DNA of 64,000 nucleotides from Serinus canaria (GCF_022539315.1 NC_066331.1:9952015-10016014), one strand, 5' to 3'. Shown: positions 21,981 through 32,742, counted from the stretch's first letter. A program made the numbers and translations. Notes: generated by a model from the letters alone, not told the origin.

Positions 21981-22079
21981 AAGGGGATGGCGCCCTTGGA
22001 TGCTGCCTACCTCCCACCTCTCCCTCCTGAGCAGGTGATGGAGCAGCACAGAGGGACAGGCTGCCCCTCACCCCTCAAA

Positions 22080-22415
22080 ATGCCCCTCCATGTCCCCCTA
22101 CCGTGATCCCTGTCCTCTTACCCTGTCCCCTGTCCCCCTACCCTGTTCCCCTGTCCCCTTACCCTGTCCCCTGTCCCCCTACCGTGATCCCTGTCCTCTT
22201 ACCCCGTCCCCTGTCACCCTACCCTGTTCCCCTCTCCCCTTACCTTTTTCCCCATGTCCCCTACCCCATTTCCCTGCCTTGTCCCCTGTCCCCCTACCCT
22301 GTCCCCTGTCTCCCCACCCTGTCCCCTGTCCCCTTACCTTTTTCCCCATGTCCCCTTACCCCATTTCCCTACCCTGTTCCCTGTCCCCCTACCCTGTTCC
22401 CTGTCCCCCAGGCAG
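22080..22415. repeat. C-rich minisatellite, about 335 bp
   Basis: Degenerate tandem units of roughly 17-21 bp made of CCCTGTCCCC, CTTACCCTG and CCCTACC words. Larger blocks recur (the segment with ACCGTGATCCCTGTCCTCTT appears at 22101 and 22182). On the minus strand this is dense GGGG/GGG with 1-5 base loops, which is strongly G-quadruplex-prone. Confidence 0.9.
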
Positions 22416-22704
22416 CCAGTGCAGTGCCCACAGACACCACAGACTGTTTGGAGCCTGTCCTGCTAGGGCAGATAATTGGATAAATCCAAAATATTTTTAT
22501 TTTTTTAACGTTTTTAACTTTTTCTTAGGGAAAAATGAACTGAACCATTGAAATGAAAAATTATTTTTAGAAGTGGGGAAAAACTTTATCTCCCTGAGAA
22601 ACAATTTTGGCCTCAATAGCTCATCTTCCAGAAAACTAACTTTTTGGCTGGAAAACTCCTAAACTGAAAAATTCACTGTTCAGGCCTTAGCAATCCCCTT
22701 CACA
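22416..22704. other. AT-rich non-coding DNA
   Basis: AT-rich between 22480 and 22680, with T and A runs. No family recognised. Confidence 0.5.
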
Positions 22705-22750
22705 GATCTTGCTTGACATGGAGACCCTTCTCTACATGTCAAGCAAGTTC
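22705..22750. repeat. Perfect 13-bp hairpin
   Basis: Arms CTTGCTTGACATG (22708-22720) and CATGTCAAGCAAG (22735-22747) pair perfectly across a 14-base spacer that itself contains GAGA and TCTC. The stem extends outward by two more pairs after one mismatch. No surrounding mobile-element ends seen. Confidence 0.85.
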
Positions 22751-23333
22751 CTGGATCATGTTTTTCCCTAAGTTTCCAGGAGTGAGCTTCCTGCCCAGGT
22801 GTGCACCACAAATAGCAGAGTGAGGATCTGCCACTCCCTGGAGCTAAACCAGGATCTCTTGAGCCCTCCCCTGGGATCTACCACAGGGACAGACACTGCC
22901 TCCTCTGCTCAGTGCCACTGCTGTCCCCCAAATGCACCTTAGCCACCCCAAAAGGAAATGAAAACAGGAGCTGGAGCATCTACAGCAGCTGAGCCTGAGG
23001 CATCTGTGCAGGAGTGAGAGCCCTGGCTGCTGCCTCTGCAGGACTGGACACAACACCTTGAGGTGCACCTGGCTTCTGGTGTTAGAAACATCATTATAGA
23101 ACCTGCCCCTTGCTGATGGAGTGACAAAACTGTCCTTTGTCCCCTTAAAAAGGAAATGAGCCCAGAGGTTTCTCTCCTCGATTAGGTGAAAAGGCATCTC
23201 ATAGAACCTGGGGGACTTCACCCCAAACCTAAGGATGGCCAAAAAGCCCCACCTGAGCAATTCACTAGGAAAAGAAGAGAGCAAAGAAACCAATCCCTGT
23301 TGTGAGGTGTTTTACCAGAAGCAAGAACCTCCT
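22751..23333. other. Unremarkable non-coding DNA
   Basis: Nothing recognised. Confidence 0.5.
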
Positions 23334-23712
23334 GCACCTGGCTTGGTTTTTCTCTGCAAGGAGTTTGTTGTTTTGCCTTTTATTAGAAATTTTTGTTTCC
23401 AACTCTGCCACGGAAGCCATCCTGCTGATTTTATGCCTCCAGAGGTGGCTGAGCTATCTCAGGTGTGAAATCTCCAAGAGCTTGTGAGACCTGGCTGGAG
23501 GAGACCCTTAGAGCAGTGGAGTTGGGTTTTTTTTCCCCTTGCACCTGGCTTGGATTTTCTCAGTAAGGAGTTTGTTATTTTGCCTTTATTAAAACTTTCT
23601 TTGTTTCCAACACTGCCACAGAAGCCATCCTGCTGATTTTATGTCTCCAGAGGTGGCTGAGCTATCTTGGGTGTGAAATAGACCTCCAAGAGCTGATGAG
23701 ACCTGGCTGGAG
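23334..23712. repeat. Old 207-bp tandem duplication
   Basis: 23334-23500 and 23541-23712 are diverged copies of one unit (GCACCTGGCTTGG..., AAGCCATCCTGCTGATTTTA, AGGTGGCTGAGCTATCT, GAGACCTGGCTGGAG). Offset is 207 bp. The TTTATTA run and T-rich U5-like texture leave open an LTR origin, but there are no TG...CA ends. Confidence 0.85.
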
Positions 23713-24781
23713 ACATCTCCCATTGCTCAAGGAATGACAGTGTGGTGAGGCTGGGTCCTGCTTGGGTTGTAATGATGCAGCTCTGATGGTCTGCCCTGTT
23801 CTTCCCTGCCCAGCATCTCAGCCTCACCTTCACCTTCCCACCTTTCCCCTGTGCCCCTCCTGCGTGCACCAAGGTGGGAATGGGCACAGCTTGCACTCCC
23901 TCACACCTGAGCCACCAAATCTGCCCCTGTTTTGCTGTTTGCAAAGTTTGTTCTTACCTCTACTGCAAGTAAATACATTTGGCTTTAATGCATCTGCAGA
24001 GCCTCTCAAGTGATTGTGACCCTCCATAAAACTTTAAATGCACAAAGAGAAAAACCAGGAGAGGGATGTCCAGAGATGCAGTTCAGCCTTATCAAATTCT
24101 TCACGTGTTTGTTGTGCTGTGTTTGTGTTCCTGGGCTCCTGCTTGCAGGAATGTGGCTGATAAAACCACCCCACTAAACCTGGCCTTGGTGTGTTTCAGC
24201 TGCTGTTTACAGCGCTCAGGCAGTAAGAGCAGCTCTGGATTCCTGGGGGCAAACACCCCATGAACATTTTGAACATTTGCACTGGCTTGCTGCAAGTGCT
24301 GATCAAGTCCTGCTGTGCAGGAATCCTGCCTGGTCCTCCTGAGAGGTTTGGCAAGGCACAAGGCAGCTCTGACCACTGGCCCCTGTGCCCAGAACAAGAG
24401 GTCTTTTCTCTCCTGAGACCTCCCGGGCTGCCAGGGCACGCTCCACTGCTATTATCTCATGGTTTGCCTTGCAGACCGTGTCCCTGAGGGATGATTCCCC
24501 TCCCTGAACCCCCTCCTGCTCCTCCTCAGGGATGCAGAAGGGCCCATCCCAGGAAGAGCTGAGGCCATGGAGCCCTCGGGCCATTTCCCACAGATCTGCA
24601 CATTCCTGCCATGCCCTGGAGAAGTGACCTGCTCACACTTCAGCTCCAGAGAGGAGCTGCAGGGCAGGGGGACTGTGGATGCACAGCCTGGTCAGGAAGT
24701 GAGAAAATTGGTTTTGTTTTCTCACAGTGGACTTGGGAGACTTTTTAGGGACTTGCAGAAAAACAATGAGAACTTGTTGGT
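23713..24781. other. Unremarkable non-coding DNA
   Basis: Nothing recognised. Confidence 0.5.
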
Positions 24782-24783
24782 AT

Positions 24784-24822
24784 GAACAACCTGGAATAAA
24801 CAACCTGGAATAAACAACCTGC
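24784..24822. repeat. 16-bp tandem repeat
   Basis: Two and a half copies of ACAACCTGGAATAAAC. Confidence 0.85.
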
Positions 24823-24904
24823 AGGTGGTGTTTTCCTGTTGAGTTTGTAAGGGTTCCCAGGACGAGGTGAGAGATGAGAATCTCACTCCATGGAGAACAT
24901 GGGG

Positions 24905-25150
24905 AAGGCGGAGTAGAGATATAGGAGAGGAGAGGATAGAGGAGAGGAGAGGAGATATGAGAGGAGAGGAGATGAGAGAGAGAGGAGAGGAGAGGAGAGT
25001 AGAGGAGAGAAGGAGAGAGAGTAGGAGAGGAGAGGAGAGGATAGGAGAGTAGAGATAGAGGAAGGTAGAGGAGAGTAGAGGATGATAGATAGGAGAGTAG
25101 ATAGAGATGAGATATATGATAGAGAGAGATAGGAGATAGGAGATATATAG
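24905..25150. repeat. Polypurine (GGAGA)-type array
   Basis: About 245 bp of GAGAGGAGAGGA-like degenerate pentamer and decamer units, almost free of C on the plus strand. It grades at the right into GATATA and then into the AT array. Triplex-prone by composition. Confidence 0.9.
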
Positions 25151-25325
25151 ATATACATACAAGCATGAGCATAGCATACATACATATCAGATATCATATC
25201 ATATCATATCATATCATATAATATATATATTATATTATATTATATTATATTATATTATATTACATTATGTTATATAACATAATGTTATATTAATGTTATA
25301 TTAATGTTATATTAATTTATTAATC
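25150..25325. repeat. AT-rich compound microsatellite
   Basis: (ATATC)n at about 25185-25218, then (TATAT)n and (TATTA)n, then three copies of an ATGTTATATTA unit. Joined directly to the polypurine array, giving about 420 bp of unusual DNA in all. Confidence 0.9.
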
Positions 25326-25709
25326 AGGATGTTATTGATCAGGAACTCTGTTATTACTCCAGATCCTCCCAAGGCCTACCTCTGTGTCAGTGCTCAAATG
25401 GGCTGAAAATCCAGGACAAAATCAGGCTGACAAATTGTGCTGTTCTAAAATAACTGATCTTCAGGTAAAAGACTCAGGAACTGATGCCCTGCTTGTACAT
25501 CCATGTCCATGGCACATCTGCTGGCCCTTCCCAGCACAAGGACTCCCTCCTGCTGCACCATGAGCATGGGGGGAGCTCTGCAAGGGGATTTATTGTGTTC
25601 TGCCAGCACCCAGAAGATGTTGTGGGGAATTCCTGCCACGTACAGCCCTGCATGTCATGGAGAGAGAAGACAAACAGAGAAAATTCTTGTAGAAGGAAGA
25701 GTTCTGGGG
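25326..25709. other. Unremarkable non-coding DNA
   Basis: Nothing recognised. Confidence 0.5.
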
Positions 25710-26095
25710 ACACCTTCAGTGCCTGAAGGGGCTCCAGGAGAGCCAGAGAGGGATTTGGGACAAGGGATGGAGAGACAGGACAAGGGAAATGGCTTTAAGC
25801 TGAAGGAGAGTAAATATAGATTAGATTCAGGGACAGATATGTGAGGTGGTGTGAGGCTGTTCAGGCCCTGGCCCAGGTTGCCCAGAGAAGCTCTGGCTGC
25901 CCCTGGATCCTTGGAAATGTCCCAAGCCATGTTGGTCAGGGCTTGGTGTAGTGGTTTGGCACTACACCACAACACCTGGAGCAACCTGGGACAGTGAAGG
26001 TGTCCCTGCCATGGCAGGGGTGGAGATGGATGGGCTTTGAGGTCCCTGACAACACAAACCATTCTGAGATTATATTATTCTATGGTTTGGAGCAT
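25710..26095 (+). mobile_element. CR1 LINE, 3' region, sense
   Basis: CR1 order is clear: GACAAGGGAAATGGCTTTAA, AGATTAGATTCAGGGACAGA, CCCAGGTTGCCCAGAGAAGC, GTGTCCCTGCCATGGCAGGG, and an end AACACAAACCATTCTGAGAT plus ATTCTATGG. At 25945-25975 a short hairpin (TGTAGTG...CACTACA) interrupts the usual sequence and may be a local duplication. No open reading frame remains. Confidence 0.88.
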
Positions 26096-28529
26096 TTAAG
26101 GATTGCAGTTCTTGGGCTACATTTGCCACCAGTCCTTAGCCCTGCTCTGGTGCCCAGGGTTATTTCTGTGGTGCTAAAAATACTGTTAGAAATTTACTGG
26201 ACAACACATGCAGACAGCTCTGAGTTAGATAAAACATTTTATGAATCTGGACCATACTTGCAGTTTTTCAAGTAATCTTAAAATAAACTTAAAAATCTTA
26301 AAATAAGCAGTAATGTTCTAAGTATGCTGAAAAGGCTCAAAAAGCAGTTATCAGCCTCAGATTTGTTCTTGCTGCTTGCTCTGTTTGCAGAACTGCTTTC
26401 AGGCTAATCTTGGGAATTTCCCAGGTCTGACTCATGAGCGCTGGGGTGATGGGCCTTGGATCACAGCAGGTGCAGGGTCCTGCACACCTGGGGACAGCCC
26501 TGCTCCAGCAGCCTTGGCAGAATGGAGCTTTCTGAGAGAAGTTGCACTTTTTTCCTAAATCATGATTTTATTTGATTAATTTATAAATTAATTTACAAAT
26601 CTTTAACAATGAGCTGTTTCTGCTGGTGACAGTGCAACCTGGGCTGGCTACAAAGGACAAACCAGGATTGTTTTCATGTTTAAATCCAGCCTCCACCAAA
26701 AACTCGTGGTTTTCCCATTCTCAGTGGAGTTGGGAATCCCTGGTCTCTGGAGGTGACCCTGCTACTGTCAGCAACACTGGCACTGCTCTCACACCAAGTC
26801 ATGGCTCTGGCAGCTACAAAAAGAGAAGGTTTCTCACCCCAGTGAAGTGGGGGGGATTCTTGAGGCCAGGCCCTACCACAGGCTTGCCCATCCTTCTCTG
26901 AAGTATTGGAGTTCATGGGCACAAATATCCAAAAAATCCAGGCTGAGCTTCCTTATAGCACTAATATGGACAGCTTTTGGGGACTCACCAGCCTGGTCCT
27001 CCAACAGAGAGGTGGTCATGTCTCTTGCAAGGCTGTTTTGCTTATGGGGGGCCTGAGAAGAGACCCCAGCTGAGGTCCCTGAGCCCATGCAGTCCCAGAG
27101 CTCCGTGCTGGGCAGGGCAGACCTGTCCCAGCCCCAGCTCTGCTTGTCCTGCTCACATGGAATTACACAGCTCTGGGTTTTTCAGCTCCTGCTGAAGTCC
27201 TGTGGAGCTCTGAGTTCAGGTCCTGACTGCAGGTGGATGATGGATCTGTGCTCTCCAGATGGGCTGAGCTGCTGCTGGTCACCCCAAAGGGGTTCTCTTG
27301 TACCCCTACCAGAGCTGCCTCCCCACATTTCTGCAGGAAAGCATTGGCTTCTCCTGCAGGTCACACTGATGTCCTCAGTTATGGCTGCAGCATTAAACTG
27401 CATTCTCATTTTATAGCATTTGGGTTATGCCTGATCTTTGTCTCCCTTATTTTGTTTCATTTTAGAAATGCAATAAAAAAAATCTTTCTGAAAGAGAGAA
27501 AATATGGCAGAGATTTGAACTGGAAAATGAGCACCAACTGGAGCCATGCCTTTTCCTCAGATGCCAGAGGAGGAGAAGGACCAAAGGGCACAGGGACAAA
27601 CCCCATCAGTAAAGGGATGAGGGTGGGTGTGACACGGGACAGGAGCAGAGGCAGGACCAGCTCTGCAGCCTCAGCTGCTCCTGCTGCCCAGCACGGGGGC
27701 CTTGCCAGCTGGAGTTGGCAGAGGGAGCGTTCAGTGGGTGGGAAAGGCCACAGACTGACCCAGCAGGGCTTTGGGAAAGGTCCCAGACTGCTGGCAGAGG
27801 ATTTGTGCCCACGGGGTGTGTTCCTGCTGCAGCAGGGACTAACCTGAGCCAGGCTGTGGAGCAGTGCTGAGCACTGGGGGGTGGTGCCGGGTCACCCCTC
27901 CAGCACAGTGCCTCTGAACCCTGAATAAAAACCTGTCTGGTGACAGGGGTCATGCCCAGCTCTGCACTTCAGGCTGGAGACCTGGAGCCTCTCTTCCTTT
28001 GGCTGCCCCAGAAAGCAAGGGGCCAGGACAGGAGGAGCAGCTGCTGCTCTCTGTAGAACCTGTCCCTCTTGGCCAGACCTCTGCCTCTTGCCCTTGACAC
28101 AGGCAGCAGATGGACATGGCAAAAAAGCCCAGGATAAATGGGAGAGACCAAGGCAGAGGTTTGGTGGCATCCTGTGCCAGGCACTGCCATAGCACAGCAG
28201 ATGAGAATTTCTGATAATCTCCCCCTGAGAGAAACCAGTGCCCTGCCTGTCTGCTTGTGTCCACTGATGACCTTAAAATACACTTTAATGTGGAGAAGGC
28301 TTAACAGAAAGTGCCCTGGCAGCTCCAAAGTGAGAATGTACAGCTCAGATGTGCTGCACAGCACTTTGCTCCAGAGCCATTCCTTCTCCACTCAGCCCAC
28401 TGAGGTCATCAGTGCTGGGAGCAGGGCTTGGACTGCAGGGCACACCTGCACTGGACCTGTGCTGTGAGAGGATTCCCTCTCATGGGTCAGCACTGAGCTC
28501 TACACAGTTCTCCAGAGCAGTCCATTTTC
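26096..28529. other. Unremarkable non-coding DNA
   Basis: I see no repeat family or splice-bounded exon. An AT-rich palindromic patch lies at 26565-26605 (GATTAATTTATAAATTAATT). The GC-rich part 27580-27850 has a 204-codon frame without recognisable motifs. Confidence 0.45.
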
Positions 28530-28768
28530 TGAAAAATGCATTGTTGCAACTATCCTCACCATCCTCACAGGGAAGAATTTCTTCCTAATAGCCAATCTAA
28601 ACCTACTCTTTGTCAGTTTAAGGTCATTTCTCCTTGTCCTGTCACTCCAGGCCTTTGTAAACAGTCTCCCTCCATCTCCCTTGCAGCTCCTCAGGCATTG
28701 AAAGGCCACAATTAAGTCACCCCAAAGCTTCTCTTCTCCAGACCCAGCAACCCCAGCAGTCTCAGGCT
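28530..28768 (-). mobile_element. CR1 LINE fragment, antisense
   Basis: Plus strand reads GGGAAGAATTTCTTCCTAAT, CCTTGTCCTGTCACTCCAGG, CAGTCTCCCTCCATCTCCCT and GCTTCTCTTCTCCAGACCCA, the reverse complement of the CR1 region 5' to its tail. The terminal repeats are absent at the left edge. Confidence 0.9.
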
Positions 28769-29521
28769 GTGGTTAAAGACCCCCCTGTTCTCCCTGCACC
28801 CACAGGACTGCCAAAAGTGAAACTCCTGGGTGCACCCAGCTGAATGCCCACTTCATTCCAGATAAAAGAAGGAAAAAGTGCCCCTGACAGTGCAGCCAAG
28901 AGCAAAAGGCTCCAAGGCCAAGGAGGATCTGCCTGTGGGCAAGGTGCTCACACAGGAGGGCTCTGACAGCAGCAGGTCCAGATCCCAGCTCCAGCCAGGG
29001 CGCTGTGGAAGGAAGGAAGCTCCTCCTCCATCCCAACAGCCAAGGCTGCACCAGGAGAAAAGAAAACGTGTGGTTCCTTTAGGCAGCCCAGAGCTTGGGA
29101 TGATAAACCATGGAGCAATAAAGAGTATCAGGAACTAAAGAACCTCTTTTTTAAAACATGCTTCCAGAGACACAAACAAATGAAACATTCAAGGCCCATT
29201 ATCCCATGAGTTAATTTTTCACTCCAGGATCATTTCTGTCATGTCATGAAATCCCTTCCATTAACTTATCAAGTTCCATCTACAAACAGCCCGGGCTCCT
29301 TGCCCCTGCTTTCCGGTTGGGAAGGCTGCTCAAGAACGTTGCTCTCCTACTGGCTGGAAATTTTAATATCTCCTGCAGCCTCAGTTTATCTGCAGAATCA
29401 CCCAGACTCAGAGCACCAGGCCTGTGACCAAAAAGGGCCGTGTTTAGTGTACAGGTGGGGTTGCTGCATGGGGAAAGGTTTGGCTTTGACTGGGACTCCA
29501 GGTCTAATTGCAAGCCTCTGT
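28769..29521. other. Unremarkable non-coding DNA
   Basis: Nothing recognised. Confidence 0.5.
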
Positions 29522-29939
29522 TGTATTTGTGGGGACTCTGGTGGCAGGGAGGAATGGTGAACCTGACTCCATGCTCTCAGAAGGCTGATTTATTATTTTA
29601 TGATACTGTATTAAATTAAAGAATGCAGTACTAAACTATACTAAAGAATACAGAGAGGATACAGACAGAAGGCTAAAAAGATAACAATGAAAACTCCTGA
29701 CTCTCTGCAGAGCCCTGACACAGCCTGGCCCTGACTGGCCAAAGAGTGAAAACAACTCCCAGCAGAATGCACTGGAACAATCACCTGTGGGTGAACAATC
29801 CCCAAACACATTCCACATGGGCACAGCACAGGAGAAACAAATCAGATAATTCTTGTTTTCCTTTTTCTCTGAGGCTTCCCAGCTTCCCAGGAGAACAATC
29901 AGGGGTGAAGGGATTATTCCAGAAAATGTGAATGTGACA
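29522..29939 (-). mobile_element. Solo LTR, ERV family A, copy 2
   Basis: About 418 bp, TGTATTTGTG to AATGTGACA. It has the family A landmarks in order on the plus strand: CTGACTCCATGCTCTCAGAA, a TTATTATTTTATGATACTGT block, CTATACTAAAGAATACAG, GGGTGAACAATCCCCAAACA and GAGGCTTCCCAGCTTCCCAG. Sense is taken as minus, because AATAAA (from TTTATT) and CCAAT-type words fall correctly there. Confidence 0.85.
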
Positions 29940-30250
29940 GATCTCATGACTGGTCCCTCTTATTTCACTGAGCATGAGCCACAGCACCCAAGAAATCATT
30001 CCCTGGCTGTGTGGGCAATGAGCAGGGGTAAAGCTGCACAGGAGTGACAGATCTCTTCCTTCCTGAGCAGCACTGGTGACAGAAAGAGAAAATAATCACT
30101 GTTCCACAGATGTGCAAGGCCAGATACCAGAGCCCAGATTCCTGGTGGAATGTCCTTTCTGGAGGAGCTGAGCCTGGAAAGGACACACAGGATGTGGTGA
30201 AGTGTCCCCATTGCTGGTTTTGCCAGTGTGGGGTGTGGCACAGTGGAGAG
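29940..30250. other. Spacer between two inverted LTRs
   Basis: 311 bp without recognised features, lying between family A copies in opposite orientation. Confidence 0.6.
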
Positions 30251-30662
30251 TGGCACTGTTCCATTTTCTGGAAAGATCCCTTCTCCAGGACTTCTCAACT
30301 GGGAAGCTGAGAAGCTTCAGGGAAAAAGGAAAACAATATTATCTCATTTGTTTCTCCTGTGCTTTGCTGCTTTAGAATGTGGTTTGGAGATTGTTTATGC
30401 AACAAGTGATTGTTTCATGTAAATTATTTTTACTTATTAGCCAGTCAAGGGCCAAACTGTGTAAGACTCTAGAAAAAAAGTCACAAGTTTTAGTTAGTAT
30501 TTTTCTAGCCTTCTTTCTGTATCCTTTCTGTATTCTTTAGTATCATTTGGTATAGTATTCATAGTATTCATTTATATAACATAGATCAAAAAATAATACA
30601 TTAACCTTCTAAAAACATAGAGTCCAATTCATCATTCTTTCCTCCCAACGACAAGAATCCCA
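30251..30662 (+). mobile_element. Solo LTR, ERV family A, copy 3 (opposite strand)
   Basis: The same family as 29522-29939 but reverse-complemented: CATTTTCTGGAAAGATCCCT, GAAGCTGAGAAGCTTCAGGG, GGAGATTGTTTATGCAACAA, TATTCTTTAGTATCATTTGG and ACATAGAGTCCAATTC in that order. The position of the polyadenylation signal is occupied by AATAAT. Right edge is approximate. With copy 2 it forms a long imperfect inverted repeat. Confidence 0.8.
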
Positions 30663-31138
30663 GAAAATACAGCAGGAGAGCAGGCAGGGAGGAGGAACAG
30701 GGATCAGGGAGGGGTGGAGGTTTGTGGCCTGGCTGAGACTCAACGTGCCCACCAAATGCTGCAAGGCTTCGAGGAGCTCTGTGGCCCCACTGCAGGTCCC
30801 TGCTGCCAAAGGACATTCCTCAGAGCTACTTGCTAAATAATAGAATCTAAATTTCCTCCTTCTTGTGGCACAGTTAAAAAAACCAATAACATTAACCAAA
30901 TTATACCCTGGTCTAAACAAAGGAGGGTCAAGGCTGCCAAATTCACAATTATCCCAAATGGGACTTAATATGACACAGATAAATACTTTCTAATTATCCA
31001 GTGGAACAAGGCTGCCCTGGGGGAGATGGAGAACAATATCTTACAGGGGCCAGAGAGAGCCAGGGGATTCAGGAGTCACACTCCACTGCTCTGCTGGGGT
31101 GCACACATGGCAGGGGAGGGAGGCAGCAGGGGGAGAGC
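30663..31138. other. Unremarkable non-coding DNA
   Basis: Nothing recognised. Confidence 0.5.
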
Positions 31139-31304
31139 CCATCCTCATCCATCCTCACCCATTCCCATCCATCCTCATCCATCCCCACCCATCCCCACCC
31201 ATCCTCACCCATTCCCATCCATCCTTACCCATCCCCACCCATCCTTACCCATCCCCACCCATTCCCACCCATCCCCACCTATCCTCACCCATCCCCACCC
31301 ATCA
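31139..31304. repeat. 10-bp minisatellite (CATCCCCACC type)
   Basis: About 16 units of CATCCTCACC or CATCCCCACC with CATCCCATTC variants. Open Pro-His-Ser frames are by-products. The minus strand has many GGGT/GGGG runs with short loops and is G-quadruplex-prone. Confidence 0.9.
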
Positions 31305-31690
31305 CCCAGCAGGAGGGCACACAGGTGCTGTTTGTGCCCAGGCTGCTCTGCCTTGAGCAGCATCCTTGGCTGGCTCTCAGCAAGGTGTGCTTTCCTGTAT
31401 TTTAGCATCACTTGCAGCATTTTGGGTTCAAAGATCGTAATTTAGCCCTTCACCACCTCAGGTTATTTGAACTATAAAATCTGAGCTGGTCTGTGAGGGA
31501 GCTGTGGGTTTCTGTGCTCTGCACATGGGTGTGAGTGCATGGGAGCACAGAGCTGAGCTGTTCCCCAGGCAGCTGTGTCCCTGCCGTGGGCAGCACAGCG
31601 TAGCTGAGCCCTGGGGACGGGAGCAGAGAGGGCAGCTCAGTGCCCTGTGGTGGTCCAGGGGTGCTGAGACCCTTCCCCTCCCTGCTGGGG
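31305..31690. other. Unremarkable non-coding DNA
   Basis: Nothing recognised. Confidence 0.5.
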
Positions 31691-32078
31691 TGTTTGTGAG
31701 GTCCCCAGGAGAGATGAGAATTTGACTCCGTGTTCTCAGAAGGCTGACTGATTATTTTATGAGATTATATTATATTAAAAGAATGCTATACTAAAGGCAA
31801 GAGGAAGGACACATCAGAAGGCTGGGAAATAATGGTAATGTAAGCTTGTGACTGACTCCCCAGAGGCTGACACAGCTGATGGTGATTGGTCATTAATTAA
31901 AAATAATTCACATGGAACAATTCACCTGTTGGTAAACAATGTCCAAGCCACATTCCAAAGCAGCAAACACAGGAGCAGCAATCAGACAATTATTGTTTTC
32001 ATTCCTCTCTGAGGTTTCTGAGCTTCCCAGGAGTAAATCCTGGGCAAAGAGGAATTTTCAGAAAATATCATGGTGACA
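31691..32078 (-). mobile_element. Solo LTR, ERV family A, copy 4
   Basis: 388 bp, TGTTTGTGAGGTCCCCAGGA to CATGGTGACA, the clearest copy. It contains TTTGACTCCGTGTTCTCAGA, GTGATTGGTCATTAATTAAA, CACCTGTTGGTAAACAATGT and GGTTTCTGAGCTTCCCAGGA. No clear target-site duplication. Sense is taken as minus. Confidence 0.88.
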
Positions 32079-32708
32079 CTCTGCCATGCCTTTGCCCATC
32101 CCAAAGGGCTCAGTGACCTCCCTGCAGCCTCGAGCTCCAGGTTTGTCCTCCCCCAAAGCTCCCACCTCACCTTGCAGTCAGTGCTGTAAGCACTGGCACT
32201 GTGGCACAGGGGAGGATGTGGACAGTGCTCGCCTCACAAACTCACAGTGCTGATTTTCTGATTCATATCAGAGGCAGAACCAATGTTTTAGAATCACACA
32301 CAGCCTTGTTGTTTGGCAGAGAAACCAAAAGCAGATGCTGGATGGAGCAGGCGGTGAGGAACATCAGGACTCGCCATGGGTGCTCAGAGCCAGCCACGCA
32401 AACAACTGGAGGGATTTCCTTCCTGCCCAAAGCACCCTGCAGCCCGGCCTCTCCTGTGCCCTCTCTGAGGGTCCCTTTACCCCTGTGTTCAGCACATCCT
32501 GCATCCTCCCTGATGCCCTGCAGGCCTTCTCTGCCCTGGCTGTGGTGGAGCTGTGTGGGTGCTCCCCAGCCAGGGACGAGCTCAGAGGGGACACAAGGTG
32601 TGCTCAGTTGTCATTTGCTGCCAAACCCCCCAGCTTCTCCCCTATCTCCTACCTGCCTTGACCAGGTGAGCTGAGCACAGCACTGCCCCAAGGTCATTTT
32701 GCAAACCC
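32079..32708. other. Unremarkable non-coding DNA
   Basis: Nothing recognised. Confidence 0.5.
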
Positions 32709-32742
32709 CACTGTCTGTCTGTCTGTCTGTCTGTCTGTCTGC
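32709..32742. repeat. (CTGT)n microsatellite
   Basis: Eight copies of CTGT, the same motif class as at 14423-14459. Confidence 0.95.

Noticed and set aside
22705..22750. MicroRNA precursor
   Set aside because: The stem is only 13-16 bp with a short loop. A typical precursor has about 30 paired bases.
28878..29138. Lys/Ser-rich 86-codon plus frame resembling a nuclear protein segment
   Set aside because: No splice signals at its borders and no recognised motif. A basic composition alone is not sufficient.
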